Below are positions 11,296-19,593 of a DNA stretch of 64,000 nt, one piece after another; the first letter of the stretch is position 1, and every line of letters starts with the position of its first letter. The stretch covers positions 1 to 64,000 of the forward strand of contig MEFP01000015.1 of assembly GCA_001725155.1 (NCBI GenBank), given 5' to 3'. Source of the stretch: Lysobacteraceae bacterium SCN 69-320 (GTDB taxonomy: Bacteria; Pseudomonadota; Gammaproteobacteria; Xanthomonadales; Rhodanobacteraceae). The notes beneath the pieces are model-generated. The model was not told the origin of the DNA, made no database searches, and was given only the letters and a program-made list of their open reading frames with translations. Both the position numbers and the translations under genes were made by a program.

Positions 11296-12951
11296 ATGTG
11301 GAAGCTCCTGCGCAACTTGCTGCTATCGGCCGTTGTGCTTGCGCTGGGGCTCAAGCTCGCACTGTGGTTCGCCGCCGGACAACAGGCGCAGGCGCTGGCC
11401 GACAGCGTGCAACGCTGGGGTGAGCTGAGCTGGACCAGCGCCAGCGGCTCGTTCGACGGCGACGTGACACTCAGCGGCGTGCAGTTCCGGCCCAAGCCAG
11501 GCCACGAGATCGCCGCGTTCAGCGCGTCGTCGCTGCGGCTGCGTACGCCCGGCGTGTTGTGGACTCTGCGCCGCTCGATCACGCGCGACAGCAGCCCGCC
11601 CGAACAGCTCGGCCTGCGGCTGAACGATCTGAATCTGCCGGCCCTGCGCAAGCTCGCCGGCGCCAGTTCGCCGCCATGGTTCGGCGCGCAGAGCCTCGCT
11701 CCGTTCGAGACCTTCGCCTGCGGCGCGGTCACCGAGCTGACCGCGGCCAACTTCAGCGCCCTCCAGCTGCAGCCGCGCACGCCGCAGCTTGATCTGGACT
11801 ATCGCTACGACGCCGCGGGGCAGCAGCTGGAAGCGGACCTGCGCATCGACAACGCGCCGTTCGGCGCGGTCGCGCTGCGCACCGAGCTGCGCCAGTTCCA
11901 GCCGCAGATCCTCGACAGCGCCGCCGCGCGCGACGCGTTGCGCATCGCCTCGGCCGATTTCAGCTACCGCGACGACGGCTTCCTGCGCCGGCGCAACGAG
12001 TTCTGCGCGCGCGAGACCGGCCTCGACGTCGACGCTTTCATCGACCGGCACATCGCCAGCGTGCAGGAACGGCTCAAGGCCTCGCACATCGTGCCGGCCG
12101 AAGGCGTGGTCGAGATCTACCGCGAGCTGCTGAGCGGCGGCGGCGAGATCAAGCTCCTGAGCCTGCCGCGCGAGGACATCGCGCCGGCCCAGTACGACAC
12201 CTACGATCCCGAGGAGGTGCTGCGCTGGCTCAACCTGACCGCCCGCCACAACGACGCGCCGCCAGTGCTGTTCAAACTGTTCTTCCTGGCCGAACCGGTC
12301 GAGGCGCTGGCCGGCATCGACCTGGCGCTGATGCATGATCCGCTGGCCGAGCCGGAACCGGAAACGGTCGTGGTCAAGCCGCCGGAAAACCCGGTGCTCG
12401 CGACGACGACCGGCGCTGCAGCGCCGGTCAAGCCGCCGGCCGCCAAGCCACCGGCGCCGGTCGTCGCGGAGGTGCCGCCGCCGCCGTCTCTGCCGCCTAT
12501 GGCCAGCAGCACCGACGTCAGCCGGCCCGCGACCACGCCAGTCACGACACCGCCCGAACCGGAATCAGCCGATGTGGCTGCTACCCGGCCCAGCCGCCCA
12601 TCCGGGCGCAACGATCCGCGTTTCGACCCTCGTCTGGCTGGTCTGCCCTCGGCGCCGCCGCCGCCGCCGGGTTCGACCGCGGCCCTGGTCTGGAAAGGCC
12701 CGGGCATCGACCGGCTGCCGGAAAAAGCGCAACGCGAGCGGCCGTTCGCGGTCATTTCCTACGAAGCGCTGGGCAGCCAGCCGGGCGCGCGCGTAGTGCT
12801 GATCACCAGCGGCGGCCGCGAAATCGAAGGCAAGGTCATCGAGGTCAGCGCTGCCGGCGTCACGGTCAGCGTGAACCGCGAGTCCGGCCAGGCGCGGCTG
12901 TTCGTCGAACGTGGCCGCATCCTGGAGATTCGCGTCGCCCGGCGCGGCTGA
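11296..12951 (+). CDS. Membrane-anchored protein of unknown family with C-terminal small beta-barrel-like domain
   Basis: 551 residues; no family recognised. One membrane anchor at about 5-27. About 30-360 is a mixed domain presumably outside the membrane, with a few Cys (in FACGAV and EFCARE) and a helical stretch near 240-300. About 370-475 is a Pro/Ala/Thr-rich linker. The last 70 residues (VLITSGGREIEGKVIEVSAA, then VTVSVNRESGQARLFVERGR) alternate strands and turns like an SH3 or Sm-like barrel. The downstream sigma-factor gene starts 74 nt away on the same strand. The first ATG at the membrane segment was chosen over a TTG twelve codons earlier. Confidence 0.75.
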   Translation: MWKLLRNLLLSAVVLALGLKLALWFAAGQQAQALADSVQRWGELSWTSASGSFDGDVTLSGVQFRPKPGHEIAAFSASSLRLRTPGVLWTLRRSITRDSSPPEQLGLRLNDLNLPALRKLAGASSPPWFGAQSLAPFETFACGAVTELTAANFSALQLQPRTPQLDLDYRYDAAGQQLEADLRIDNAPFGAVALRTELRQFQPQILDSAAARDALRIASADFSYRDDGFLRRRNEFCARETGLDVDAFIDRHIASVQERLKASHIVPAEGVVEIYRELLSGGGEIKLLSLPREDIAPAQYDTYDPEEVLRWLNLTARHNDAPPVLFKLFFLAEPVEALAGIDLALMHDPLAEPEPETVVVKPPENPVLATTTGAAAPVKPPAAKPPAPVVAEVPPPPSLPPMASSTDVSRPATTPVTTPPEPESADVAATRPSRPSGRNDPRFDPRLAGLPSAPPPPPGSTAALVWKGPGIDRLPEKAQRERPFAVISYEALGSQPGARVVLITSGGREIEGKVIEVSAAGVTVSVNRESGQARLFVERGRILEIRVARRG

Positions 12952-13025
12952 CGCCGAGCCGCCGGCGTCGCGTTTTTTCGCGACGGCTGCGACGCGGCGG
13001 CTCTCCCGTCCGTCGAGCGCTTTGC

Positions 13026-13625
13026 ATGGACATGAATCCGACCGAAATTCGCACCGGTTTCGCGCAGCTCGTCGACGAGATGACCCTGGCGCGCGCGCGG
13101 CGCGGCGACGTGGCGGCTCACGCGACGCTGTATCGCACCTATGCACGGCCTTGCTATACGCTGGCGATGCGCGTGCTCGGCAGCTCCGCGGCGGCGGAGG
13201 ACATCGTCCAGGACGTGTTCCTCAAGCTCATGGACGCAATCCGCCAATACCGTGGCGACGCACCGTTCGGCGCCTGGCTCAAGCGCATGACCGTAAACGC
13301 CGCGATCGACCAGCTGCGCAGCCAGCGGCACATTGATCCGGACGACCCGGAGTTGCTGTTTGCCAATGCGGCGGAACCCGGCAACACGCTGGCAGCCGAT
13401 GCCTACGACGTGATGGGTCTGCTGCAACGCCTGCCGCCGCGGGCACGTCTTATCCTCGTGCTGCATGAGCTCGAGGGCTATACGCACAAGGAGCTGGCCG
13501 AGCTGTTCGGCCAGACCGAGAGTTATTCGAAGTCCATCCTGTCGCGCTCACTGCGGCGGCTGCAGGAATGGTTGCGACCCGATACCACCGAAGTGGAGAT
13601 CTCGCCATGGCCGAGCCGGAGTTGA
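13026..13625 (+). CDS. ECF-type RNA polymerase sigma factor
   Basis: 199 residues. Sigma region 2 is about 25-100 (ALYRTYARPCYTLAMRVLGS, AAEDIVQDVFLKLM, then FGAWLKRMTVNAAIDQLRS). Region 4 is about 130-185 (LQRLPPRARLILVLHELEGY, then KELAELFGQT and SRSLRRLQEWL). Its end overlaps the next gene by 19 nt, so the two are translated together. That gene encodes a single-pass membrane protein, the usual arrangement of sigma factor and anti-sigma regulator. Confidence 0.9.
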   Translation: MDMNPTEIRTGFAQLVDEMTLARARRGDVAAHATLYRTYARPCYTLAMRVLGSSAAAEDIVQDVFLKLMDAIRQYRGDAPFGAWLKRMTVNAAIDQLRSQRHIDPDDPELLFANAAEPGNTLAADAYDVMGLLQRLPPRARLILVLHELEGYTHKELAELFGQTESYSKSILSRSLRRLQEWLRPDTTEVEISPWPSRS

Positions 13626-14062
13626 GTTTGAAGGCCTTGCGCCTGGCTGCGCTGCCGGAGTTCGATCCGCCGCCGCAGTTGTGGGCGCGCATCGAAGCAG
13701 CGCATCTGCGCCGACGGCAACGCCGCCGCCTCGTGCAGTGGGGCGCCGGCATGGCCGCGGTGCTGACCTTCGCCGCCCTTGCCACGCTGCTGCCGTCCGC
13801 GCCGACCGTACCGGTCAACGGCAGTCCGCTGGCCCAGCTGCAGAGGCAGTCGCACGAACTGGAGCAGCGCTACGCGGGCCTGGACGGAACGCTTGCCGAC
13901 GACGGCGAGACCGAGCTGCGCGCGGCCGAACTGGCCCTGCAGCGGGCTTACGACCGCGGCGCCCCGGCCGAGGAACTGCTGCCGCTATGGCAGCAGCGCA
14001 ACGAAGTGTTGTCGAGTCTGATAGCGGTGGCTGCCGATGGCGCGCAGCTGACGCGGATCTGA
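13607..14062 (+). CDS. Single-pass membrane protein, probable anti-sigma regulator
   Basis: 151 residues. The N-terminal 50 residues are soluble and helical (ALRLAALPEFDPPPQLWARI), followed by a basic patch RRRQRRRL and one membrane segment at about 46-68. The rest is a helical periplasmic domain (LQRQSHELEQRYAGLDGTL). No zinc-binding His-Cys-Cys motif is present. The layout and overlap with the sigma gene make an anti-sigma role likely, but the sequence alone does not prove it. GGAGA lies seven bases before the ATG at 13607. Confidence 0.7.
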   Translation: MAEPELSLKALRLAALPEFDPPPQLWARIEAAHLRRRQRRRLVQWGAGMAAVLTFAALATLLPSAPTVPVNGSPLAQLQRQSHELEQRYAGLDGTLADDGETELRAAELALQRAYDRGAPAEELLPLWQQRNEVLSSLIAVAADGAQLTRI

Positions 14063-14075
14063 GTGGAGAACGGTG

Positions 14076-15035
14076 ATGTCGATGGTCAAGCATTCAATGC
14101 TGGCGCTGCTGGGCATGGCCCTGGCGACGGCGGTTTCAGCCCAGCCGGCTCCGGTCGAGCAACGTCTCGGCGAGGAGGTGCAGCTCGCGCTCGCGCGGCT
14201 GATCGAGTCCGGCGCCTTCGCCGACAAGAACGGCGAGGACATCGCCTTCACGCTGGACGAGCCGGCGCGGCGGGTCAACAACCTCGGCCTGCTCGTCGAC
14301 AGCGCGAACGCGGAACGCGCGCGTGACGGCCTGCGCGTGCTCGGCGTGACGCCGCGCAGTGCGGCGCAGCGCATGGGTATCAAGGCCGGCGACCGCATCG
14401 TCAGCGTGAACGGCAACAGCCTGGTCGGGCTCGGCGCCGATCCGGCCGGCCACGCGCAGGCGGCCACGACCATGCGCACGCTGGTCGATTCCCTGGCCGA
14501 CGGCGCGCCGCTGGAGTTCAGCCTGCAGCGCGAGGACAAGCCGCTGACTGTGCGCGGCGAACTCAGCAGCATCGTGCTGCCACCGATTCATCTTAAGGTC
14601 GGCCGCGACGAACTGATGGCGAGCACGGCCATCGCCGGCGCCACACGGCGCGAGCCGCAGAATGGCGGCGGCACCAGCGGTTGCGCCCGCTTCAACGATT
14701 TCGACGTGGCGCCGCGACAGCAGGATCTCTATGGCGTGAAGCTGCTGGCCATCGACGGCAATTCCACCGGCCCGGCCGGCGTGCATCAGTTCCGCGTCGG
14801 CGTCGGTACCCATGAGCTCAAGCTCGTCGAGCTGATTCCGGCCAAGGTCTACCGGCGTCTGAATCCGACGCGGCTCGGCGACGGCCCCGAGGTCAAGACC
14901 TTGACGGTCACGGTCAAGGCCGACACGACGTACTACCTCGCAGCCCGGTTCAACGAGGACAAGCGCAACAGCCGCGTCGGCGGCGAGTACTGGGAACCGG
15001 TGGTCTGGCGCGAGACGCCGGACAAGTGCGGCTGA
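14076..15035 (+). CDS. Secreted PDZ-domain protein
   Basis: 319 residues. Signal peptide at 1-23 (ends VSAQ). A PDZ domain spans about 65-165 (LRVLGVTPRSAAQRMGIKAG, DRIVSVNG). The C-terminal 150 residues form another beta-rich domain with two Cys (in SGCARF and the last residues DKCG). No protease triad is visible. The gene starts 13 nt after the sigma/membrane-regulator pair and ends at a strong terminator, so the three form one operon. The protein may feed an envelope signal to the regulator, as PDZ proteins do in other sigma circuits; this is inference. GGAG seven bases before the ATG at 14076 fixes the start. Confidence 0.75.
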   Translation: MSMVKHSMLALLGMALATAVSAQPAPVEQRLGEEVQLALARLIESGAFADKNGEDIAFTLDEPARRVNNLGLLVDSANAERARDGLRVLGVTPRSAAQRMGIKAGDRIVSVNGNSLVGLGADPAGHAQAATTMRTLVDSLADGAPLEFSLQREDKPLTVRGELSSIVLPPIHLKVGRDELMASTAIAGATRREPQNGGGTSGCARFNDFDVAPRQQDLYGVKLLAIDGNSTGPAGVHQFRVGVGTHELKLVELIPAKVYRRLNPTRLGDGPEVKTLTVTVKADTTYYLAARFNEDKRNSRVGGEYWEPVVWRETPDKCG

Positions 15036-15124
15036 GGAACTTCACGGCATGTTGCGGGTCGAATTTCCCGCACTCCCCTCCACAGGTGCAACCGAGTCCA
15101 CAGGGATGTGACTCTCTTTACACG

Positions 15125-15152
15125 AAGCCGCAGCGCAAGCTGCGGCTTTTTT
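15125..15152 (+). terminator. Rho-independent terminator after the sigma/PDZ operon
   Basis: A perfect 10-bp stem (125-134 with 139-148 of this kilobase) with the stable loop GCAA, followed by U-rich sequence. It lies 90 nt past the PDZ stop codon and separates that operon from the next gene. Confidence 0.92.
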
Positions 15153-15215
15153 CTGCACCTCGCCGTGACGCGCGCCAGCGCGACGGCGACGCCGCAGCGG
15201 CTATGCTTGCGCGCC

Positions 15216-17384
15216 ATGCGCATTGCTCTACGACTATTGGCCACCGCCCTGCTCGCTCCGGTGGCGGCGCCGGCAGCTGACACGGACGCCAGCGCCACGC
15301 TGCCGGCCGCAGCCGCCGCCTATCTCGAACACGCGACGGCGCAGGGCGGCTGGCCTCAGGTCGCCGCCGCCTATCTGGTCCAGTCGACCGGCAGCACGAC
15401 GACGTACCCCGCCAGCACGGAGGCGGCCGACCGGCGCCTGCTGCTCGGCGATGCCGGCGTCGCACTGACGGGACTTCTGCTCGCTGATCTGGCCAGCACG
15501 GGTCGCGTGCGTCTGGACGATCCGCTCAGCCGTTATCTGCCTGCCGGCTTTGTCTGCGCGGACGCGCGTGTCTGCGCGCTGACATTGCAGCAGCTCGCCG
15601 CCCAGGACAGCGGTCTGCCGCCGCTGCCGGCCAACCTGTTTCCGGCCGATCCGGCCGATCCGTGGCGCGACTATCGCGAGACCGATCTGCTCGATTTTCT
15701 CGCCAACTACCATTTGCCGAACACGATTGCCCCGCGCGAATCGCCGCTGGGCAACGTGCTGCTGGCCTGGCTGCTCGGCCGTGCGCACGGCGACGGCTTC
15801 GCGAGCGCACTGGCCGAGCGCGTGACGACGCCGCTGCAGCTCAGCGCCAGTGGCGTAGGCCGCACCGGCACTCAGGTTGGTCGTCGCGACGGCAGAATGC
15901 TGGCTGCCGCGACGACGGAAACGCCGTTGCCCGTCCATCTGCACAGCAGCACACAGGATCTCGCGCGCCTGCTGCGCGCGATGCTGCGGCCCGGCGATTC
16001 GCCGCTGCGCGCCGCCCTGTTGCTGTCGCGCCAGCCGCGCGATGCGCAGCAACGCTGGGGTCTCGGCTGGCGCATACGCACGGTCCATGTGGACGGCCAG
16101 GAGTGGCCGCTGGTCTTCCAGAGCGGCGGCAGCGACGGCCATGCGGTGTTCTTCGGTTTTCGCACCGACCGCCAGCAGGCGCTCGCGCTGACTGCCAACG
16201 CCGACGCAAGCCTGCAGCCGCTGGGCCTGGCCGTGCTCGACGACACGGCGCTGCCGCCCTTTCCGATGGCACCGGCAGCGGCGACGCCGGGCTTCGTTGC
16301 CGACGACTACACCGGCCTCTACGAATTTTCGCCGGGCAGCTCGCTGCTGATCCGCGCGAATGCGGGCGGCCTGGTCGCCCAGGCCAGCGGACGCCTCGGC
16401 ATCAAGCTGCTGCCGCTGTCGCCCGATCTGTTCGCGGCCGAGCACTCGTCCATCCGCCTGTCGTTCCAGCGCGATGCACGCGGCCAGGTCGACAGCCTGC
16501 GCTGGTCGGAGAACGGCATGATCGTGCCGATGCCGCGACTGAGCCGGCGCGCGCCGAACGTGACGCGCACTGAAATCACCCTGGCGCCGGCGAAGCTGGC
16601 GGACTACTGCGGAGACTACGCCGTCGACGGCGACGTTCTCGCGCGCCTGTCTTGCAGCGGCGGCGTGGCGCTGCAGTTCAGCGGCAGCGCTGCTCGCGAG
16701 CTGTATGCCTATGCCGACGACCGTTTTGCGAGCCGCGACGGCGATCTCGAACTCGTCGCCCGCCGCGACAGCGACGGCCGCGTGCGTGCGCTGGACCTGA
16801 TCCTTTCCGGCAGCGAAACCGAACTGCCGCGCGTGCGGTGGACGACACTGTCGCCGGCGTTGGCCGCCACGCTGCAACGCGAGCGCGAGTTGCGCGCGCA
16901 GGAAAAAGCGGCGGCGGCCGCGCAGGCGCGCAGTGCGGCGACCACTGCCGCGCCGCCGCAAGCGGCGGCCGGTTCGCTCGCCGCGCCGTGGGACGCCAAC
17001 CTGCCGGCGACGACGGCGCCGGAGCACACACCGTATCTTGCGCCAGGAACCTCGTCGCCAGCTTCCATTGCGCCGGCGGCTGCGGCCTCGGCTGCCCCGT
17101 CCTCTCCTGCTTCGGCATCTGCGGCGACAGCTTCAGCACCGCCGCCTTCCTATGCGCCGGTTTCTGCCGACGCGGCTTCGGCCATGCCGCCGGCCGCCGC
17201 CACAGCAGCGACCGCAACAGCCGGTCGAGGCACGACACCCAAGGTCCAGGCGGCACCGCCGAAACCGCCGGCGCAGGTGGAACCATTGCCGGAAAAGTTC
17301 GAGCGGCCACGCTTTGCACCACCGCGCAGCGACGAGAAGATTCGCGACGAAACCAGCAAGGAGGCCGCCAATGACGGTGCTTAG
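15216..17384 (+). CDS. Beta-lactamase-fold (serine hydrolase family) protein lacking the catalytic residues
   Basis: 722 residues. Signal peptide at 1-20. About 25-345 follows the beta-lactamase/esterase fold: [23 protein letters not shown] at 87-109 and [14 protein letters not shown] at 122-135 match family landmarks. The active site is gone: SxxK reads Asp79-Ala-Gly-Val82, YxN reads Glu175-Ser-Pro177, and the HxG position reads Gln302-Ser-Gly304. Two lipocalin-like domains follow (about 358-440 and 458-535), then an Ala/Pro/Ser-rich tail of about 180 residues. The reading frame is intact with normal codon use, so this is a maintained non-enzyme rather than a decayed gene. It overlaps pdxJ by 14 nt. 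Confidence 0.8.
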   Translation: MRIALRLLATALLAPVAAPAADTDASATLPAAAAAYLEHATAQGGWPQVAAAYLVQSTGSTTTYPASTEAADRRLLLGDAGVALTGLLLADLASTGRVRLDDPLSRYLPAGFVCADARVCALTLQQLAAQDSGLPPLPANLFPADPADPWRDYRETDLLDFLANYHLPNTIAPRESPLGNVLLAWLLGRAHGDGFASALAERVTTPLQLSASGVGRTGTQVGRRDGRMLAAATTETPLPVHLHSSTQDLARLLRAMLRPGDSPLRAALLLSRQPRDAQQRWGLGWRIRTVHVDGQEWPLVFQSGGSDGHAVFFGFRTDRQQALALTANADASLQPLGLAVLDDTALPPFPMAPAAATPGFVADDYTGLYEFSPGSSLLIRANAGGLVAQASGRLGIKLLPLSPDLFAAEHSSIRLSFQRDARGQVDSLRWSENGMIVPMPRLSRRAPNVTRTEITLAPAKLADYCGDYAVDGDVLARLSCSGGVALQFSGSAARELYAYADDRFASRDGDLELVARRDSDGRVRALDLILSGSETELPRVRWTTLSPALAATLQRERELRAQEKAAAAAQARSAATTAAPPQAAAGSLAAPWDANLPATTAPEHTPYLAPGTSSPASIAPAAAASAAPSSPASASAATASAPPPSYAPVSADAASAMPPAAATAATATAGRGTTPKVQAAPPKPPAQVEPLPEKFERPRFAPPRSDEKIRDETSKEAANDGA

Positions 17385-18120
17385 CGTCAACTTGAACAAG
17401 ATCGCCGTGCTCAGGAACTCGCGTGGCGAAGACGAGCCGGATATCGGTCGCGCTTGCGACTGCGTCATCGCCGCCGGCGCCGGCGGCATTACCGTACATC
17501 CGCGTCCGGACCAGCGCCACGTGCGTCCTGACGACGTGCGCGCGCTGAATGCGCGGATCGCGCGCCGCGTGGAGTTCAATATCGAGGGCAACGCGTTCGC
17601 GCCGCCGCGCGGCGACTATCCCGGGCTGATCGCGCTCGTACGCGAAGTGCGGCCCGAGCAGGTCACGCTGGTGCCCGACAGCGATGCGCAGATCACGTCC
17701 GACCACGGCTTCGACCTCGCCGCGACGGCGTCGGCGCTGCGCCCGATCGTCGCCGAGCTGCGTTCGCTCGGTGCCCGCGTCAGCCTGTTCGTCGATGCCG
17801 GCGACACGCGCATGGACCTGGCCGCCGCACTTGGCGCCGATCGCGTGGAGATCTACACCGGACCGTTCGCCAAGGCATTCGCCGCCGGTGATGTCGGCGC
17901 GGAGCTCGCGCGCTGCGTTGCCACCGCGCAGGCCGCTCGAGCAGCCGGGCTCGGCGTCAATGCCGGTCACGATCTTAGTCAGGCCAATCTCGGATGCCTG
18001 GTCAACGCGATTCCGTTCCTGGCCGAAGTCTCGATCGGCCATGCCCTGATCGGTGAGGCGCTGTACGACGGCCTCGCGACGACCGTGCGCAACTATCGCC
18101 GTCTGCTCGGCGACGCCTGA
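17371..18120 (+). CDS. pdxJ: Pyridoxine 5'-phosphate synthase
   Basis: Closes the pyridine ring from 1-deoxyxylulose 5-phosphate and aminoacetone phosphate in vitamin B6 synthesis. 249 residues. Family motifs are clear: [13 protein letters not shown] at the N-terminus, [18 protein letters not shown] in the first barrel turns, [13 protein letters not shown], and [15 protein letters not shown] near the C-terminus. AAGGAGG six bases before the ATG sits inside the end of the upstream hydrolase-fold gene, so translation is probably coupled. In Xanthomonas pdxJ also lies beside the tonB-exb cluster, as here. Confidence 0.97.
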   Translation: MTVLSVNLNKIAVLRNSRGEDEPDIGRACDCVIAAGAGGITVHPRPDQRHVRPDDVRALNARIARRVEFNIEGNAFAPPRGDYPGLIALVREVRPEQVTLVPDSDAQITSDHGFDLAATASALRPIVAELRSLGARVSLFVDAGDTRMDLAAALGADRVEIYTGPFAKAFAAGDVGAELARCVATAQAARAAGLGVNAGHDLSQANLGCLVNAIPFLAEVSIGHALIGEALYDGLATTVRNYRRLLGDA

Positions 18121-18127
18121 TTTTTTT

Positions 18128-18157
18128 CTTTATTTCTCTGTCCATGAAGAAATAAAG
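18128..18157. repeat. AT-rich inverted repeat between convergent pdxJ and exbD2
   Basis: Ten-base arms (18128-18137 and 18148-18157) are perfectly complementary around a 10-nt loop, after seven T that directly follow the pdxJ stop. It is strikingly AT-rich for this chromosome. The stem is too weak for a classic terminator on the plus strand; on the minus strand the T run becomes A, so it is not one there either. The rest of the 194-nt gap shows nothing I recognise. Confidence 0.6.
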
Positions 18158-18314
18158 TCATTTATGGATAAAAGCTCGGGATGTCCGGCGCGGTTTCGGC
18201 CACCACCCGCTGCATACCGCAGCTATCCGGCACGTCCACCGCCCGCGCCGCAGAAATTCGATCGGTCGCGACGCTCGCCGTCTGCTGCGCCGCGACCGGC
18301 CGGGACGCCCTTGC

Positions 18315-18713
18315 TCAGCGCGGCGTCTCGATCGAAATGCCGTCCATGCCGGTCTGCCGCGCCAGCGACAGCACGTCGATCAGGTTCTGGTGCGTGGTCG
18401 CCTTGTCCGGATGCAGCTGCAGCACCGGTTTGTTGTCGCCCTGGCCGGCCCAGCTGAGCAGCTGCGCTTCGAGCTCGATGCGACTCAGCACCGCGTCGTT
18501 GTAGATCACTTGCCCGTCGGCGGCGATGCGCAGGTCAACCGTGCGCGACATCGCCGTACCTGGACGACCGCCCAGCGGCAACGGGATCTTGTCGGTCAGC
18601 AGCGGCGCCGAGATCATGAAAATCAGCAGCAGGGCGAGCATCACGTCGATCAACGGAGTGATGTTGATCTCGGCCAGCGGCCGTTCGGTGGAGCGCACGG
18701 ACAGGGCGGACAT
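18315..18713 (-). CDS. exbD2: ExbD-family biopolymer transport protein, second copy
   Basis: 132 residues. One membrane helix at about 16-36 preceded by the ExbD motif LAEINITPLIDVMLALLLIF; the Asp in PLIDVML is the essential proton-carrying residue. A periplasmic domain follows. It differs from exbD1 in having a shorter loop after the helix (DKIPLPLGGRPG). The Xanthomonas campestris tonB cluster also carries a second exbD between exbD1 and pdxJ; there exbD2 is dispensable for iron uptake but needed for plant responses. Here it is set apart from exbD1 by 448 nt with a terminator, so it probably has its own promoter. Confidence 0.9.
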   Translation of the reverse strand: MSALSVRSTERPLAEINITPLIDVMLALLLIFMISAPLLTDKIPLPLGGRPGTAMSRTVDLRIAADGQVIYNDAVLSRIELEAQLLSWAGQGDNKPVLQLHPDKATTHQNLIDVLSLARQTGMDGISIETPR

Positions 18714-19086
18714 GCGGGGTACTCCGGGCTACGCCAGGGTTGGCGCTTTCAGAATACCGCCGCGCCCGGCTTTGCCCAGCCGTTCGTCATGCTTCGATAT
18801 TGCAAGGCTTGCGCGTTCGTACCGGCACAGAGCCTTTTGTCCCCGTCAGCGGCTCGGCCCGGCGAGCCGCGCGGCTGTGCCCTAGTTCCCCCAGGCGCTT
18901 GGACAGAGCGGCGCTTCATCAATGGATGAGCTCGTATCTTGAGGGACTTGGCGCGACGCCGGCCCGCTGCAGGGCGGAAACGGGTGCGCCGGCTCGGCCG
19001 ACGGCCCAGCCTCGACGCAGGCTCCGCGCCGGCAGCAGCCGGTGGAAGGTCCTGATCGTGGCCTCTGCACTGCTGCCGAGGCACGC
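18714..19086. other. Gap between exbD1 terminator and exbD2; no gene seen
   Basis: About 370 nt upstream of exbD2. Short open frames exist on both strands but have Arg/Pro-rich composition and no ribosome site, so I call none. The exbD2 promoter must lie here unless the terminator is read through. No clear -35/-10 pair was found by eye. Confidence 0.4.
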
Positions 19087-19121
19087 AAAAAGAAAGGCGC
19101 CCCGGTTTCCCGAGGCGCCTT
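19087..19121 (-). terminator. Rho-independent terminator after exbD1
   Basis: On the minus strand a stem of about 10 bp with one G-U pair and a short GAAA loop is followed by a U-rich run (TTTCTTTTT). It lies 41 nt after the exbD1 stop and should end the tonB-exbB-exbD1 transcript. Confidence 0.85.
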
Positions 19122-19161
19122 ATCCGGCTCGCACCGGCAGGGTAGCGTTGGCGAGCTTGAG

Positions 19162-19590
19162 TTACTGCTGGCCGCGCGGGCCCGGCGTCGTCACGAAGCC
19201 GATCTTGACCATGCCCTGGTTCTTCGCATCGGCCATCACCTTCGCCACGATTTCGTAGCGGGTGTTCTTTTCGGCGCGAATCTGCAGTTCCGGCTGTACC
19301 GTCTTCTGTGCACTGACGGCGAGCTGGGCCTTCAGTTCCAGATCGCTGATCTGGCTGTCGTTCCAGTACAGCGTGCCGTCTTCCTTGATGGCCAGGTCGA
19401 TCGGTTCCGGCGGAGGCTCGGGATTGGTGATGACCGAAGCCTGCGGCAGGTCGATGCGAATGCGGTGCTGCATCATCGGTGCCGTGATCATGAAGATGAT
19501 CAGCAGCACCAGCATCACGTCGACGAGCGGCGTGACGTTGATTTCGGCCATCGGCGCGCCACCGCCGCCGCCACCTGAGCTGAATGCCAT
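19162..19590 (-). CDS. exbD1: ExbD biopolymer transport protein, first copy
   Basis: 142 residues. A Gly-rich N-terminus (SSGGGGGGAPMAEINVTPL) leads into the membrane helix at about 21-41, with the conserved Asp in PLVDVMLVLL. The periplasmic domain ends in TTPGPRGQQ. With ExbB it forms the proton-driven motor that energises TonB. Only 3 nt separate it from exbB, and GAGGAAG lies five bases before its ATG inside the end of exbB, so the genes are tightly coupled. Confidence 0.95.
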   Translation of the reverse strand: MAFSSGGGGGGAPMAEINVTPLVDVMLVLLIIFMITAPMMQHRIRIDLPQASVITNPEPPPEPIDLAIKEDGTLYWNDSQISDLELKAQLAVSAQKTVQPELQIRAEKNTRYEIVAKVMADAKNQGMVKIGFVTTPGPRGQQ

Positions 19591-19593
19591 GGC

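Noticed and set aside
12967-12984. Hairpin GTCGCG-TTTTTT-CGCGAC before the sigma factor gene as a terminator
   Set aside because: The T run is in the loop and not after the stem; only six base pairs.
18749-19084. Minus-strand frame of 111 codons in the exbD1-exbD2 gap
   Set aside because: Arg/Pro/Gly-rich with no ribosome site, no conserved motif and no hydrophobic signal.
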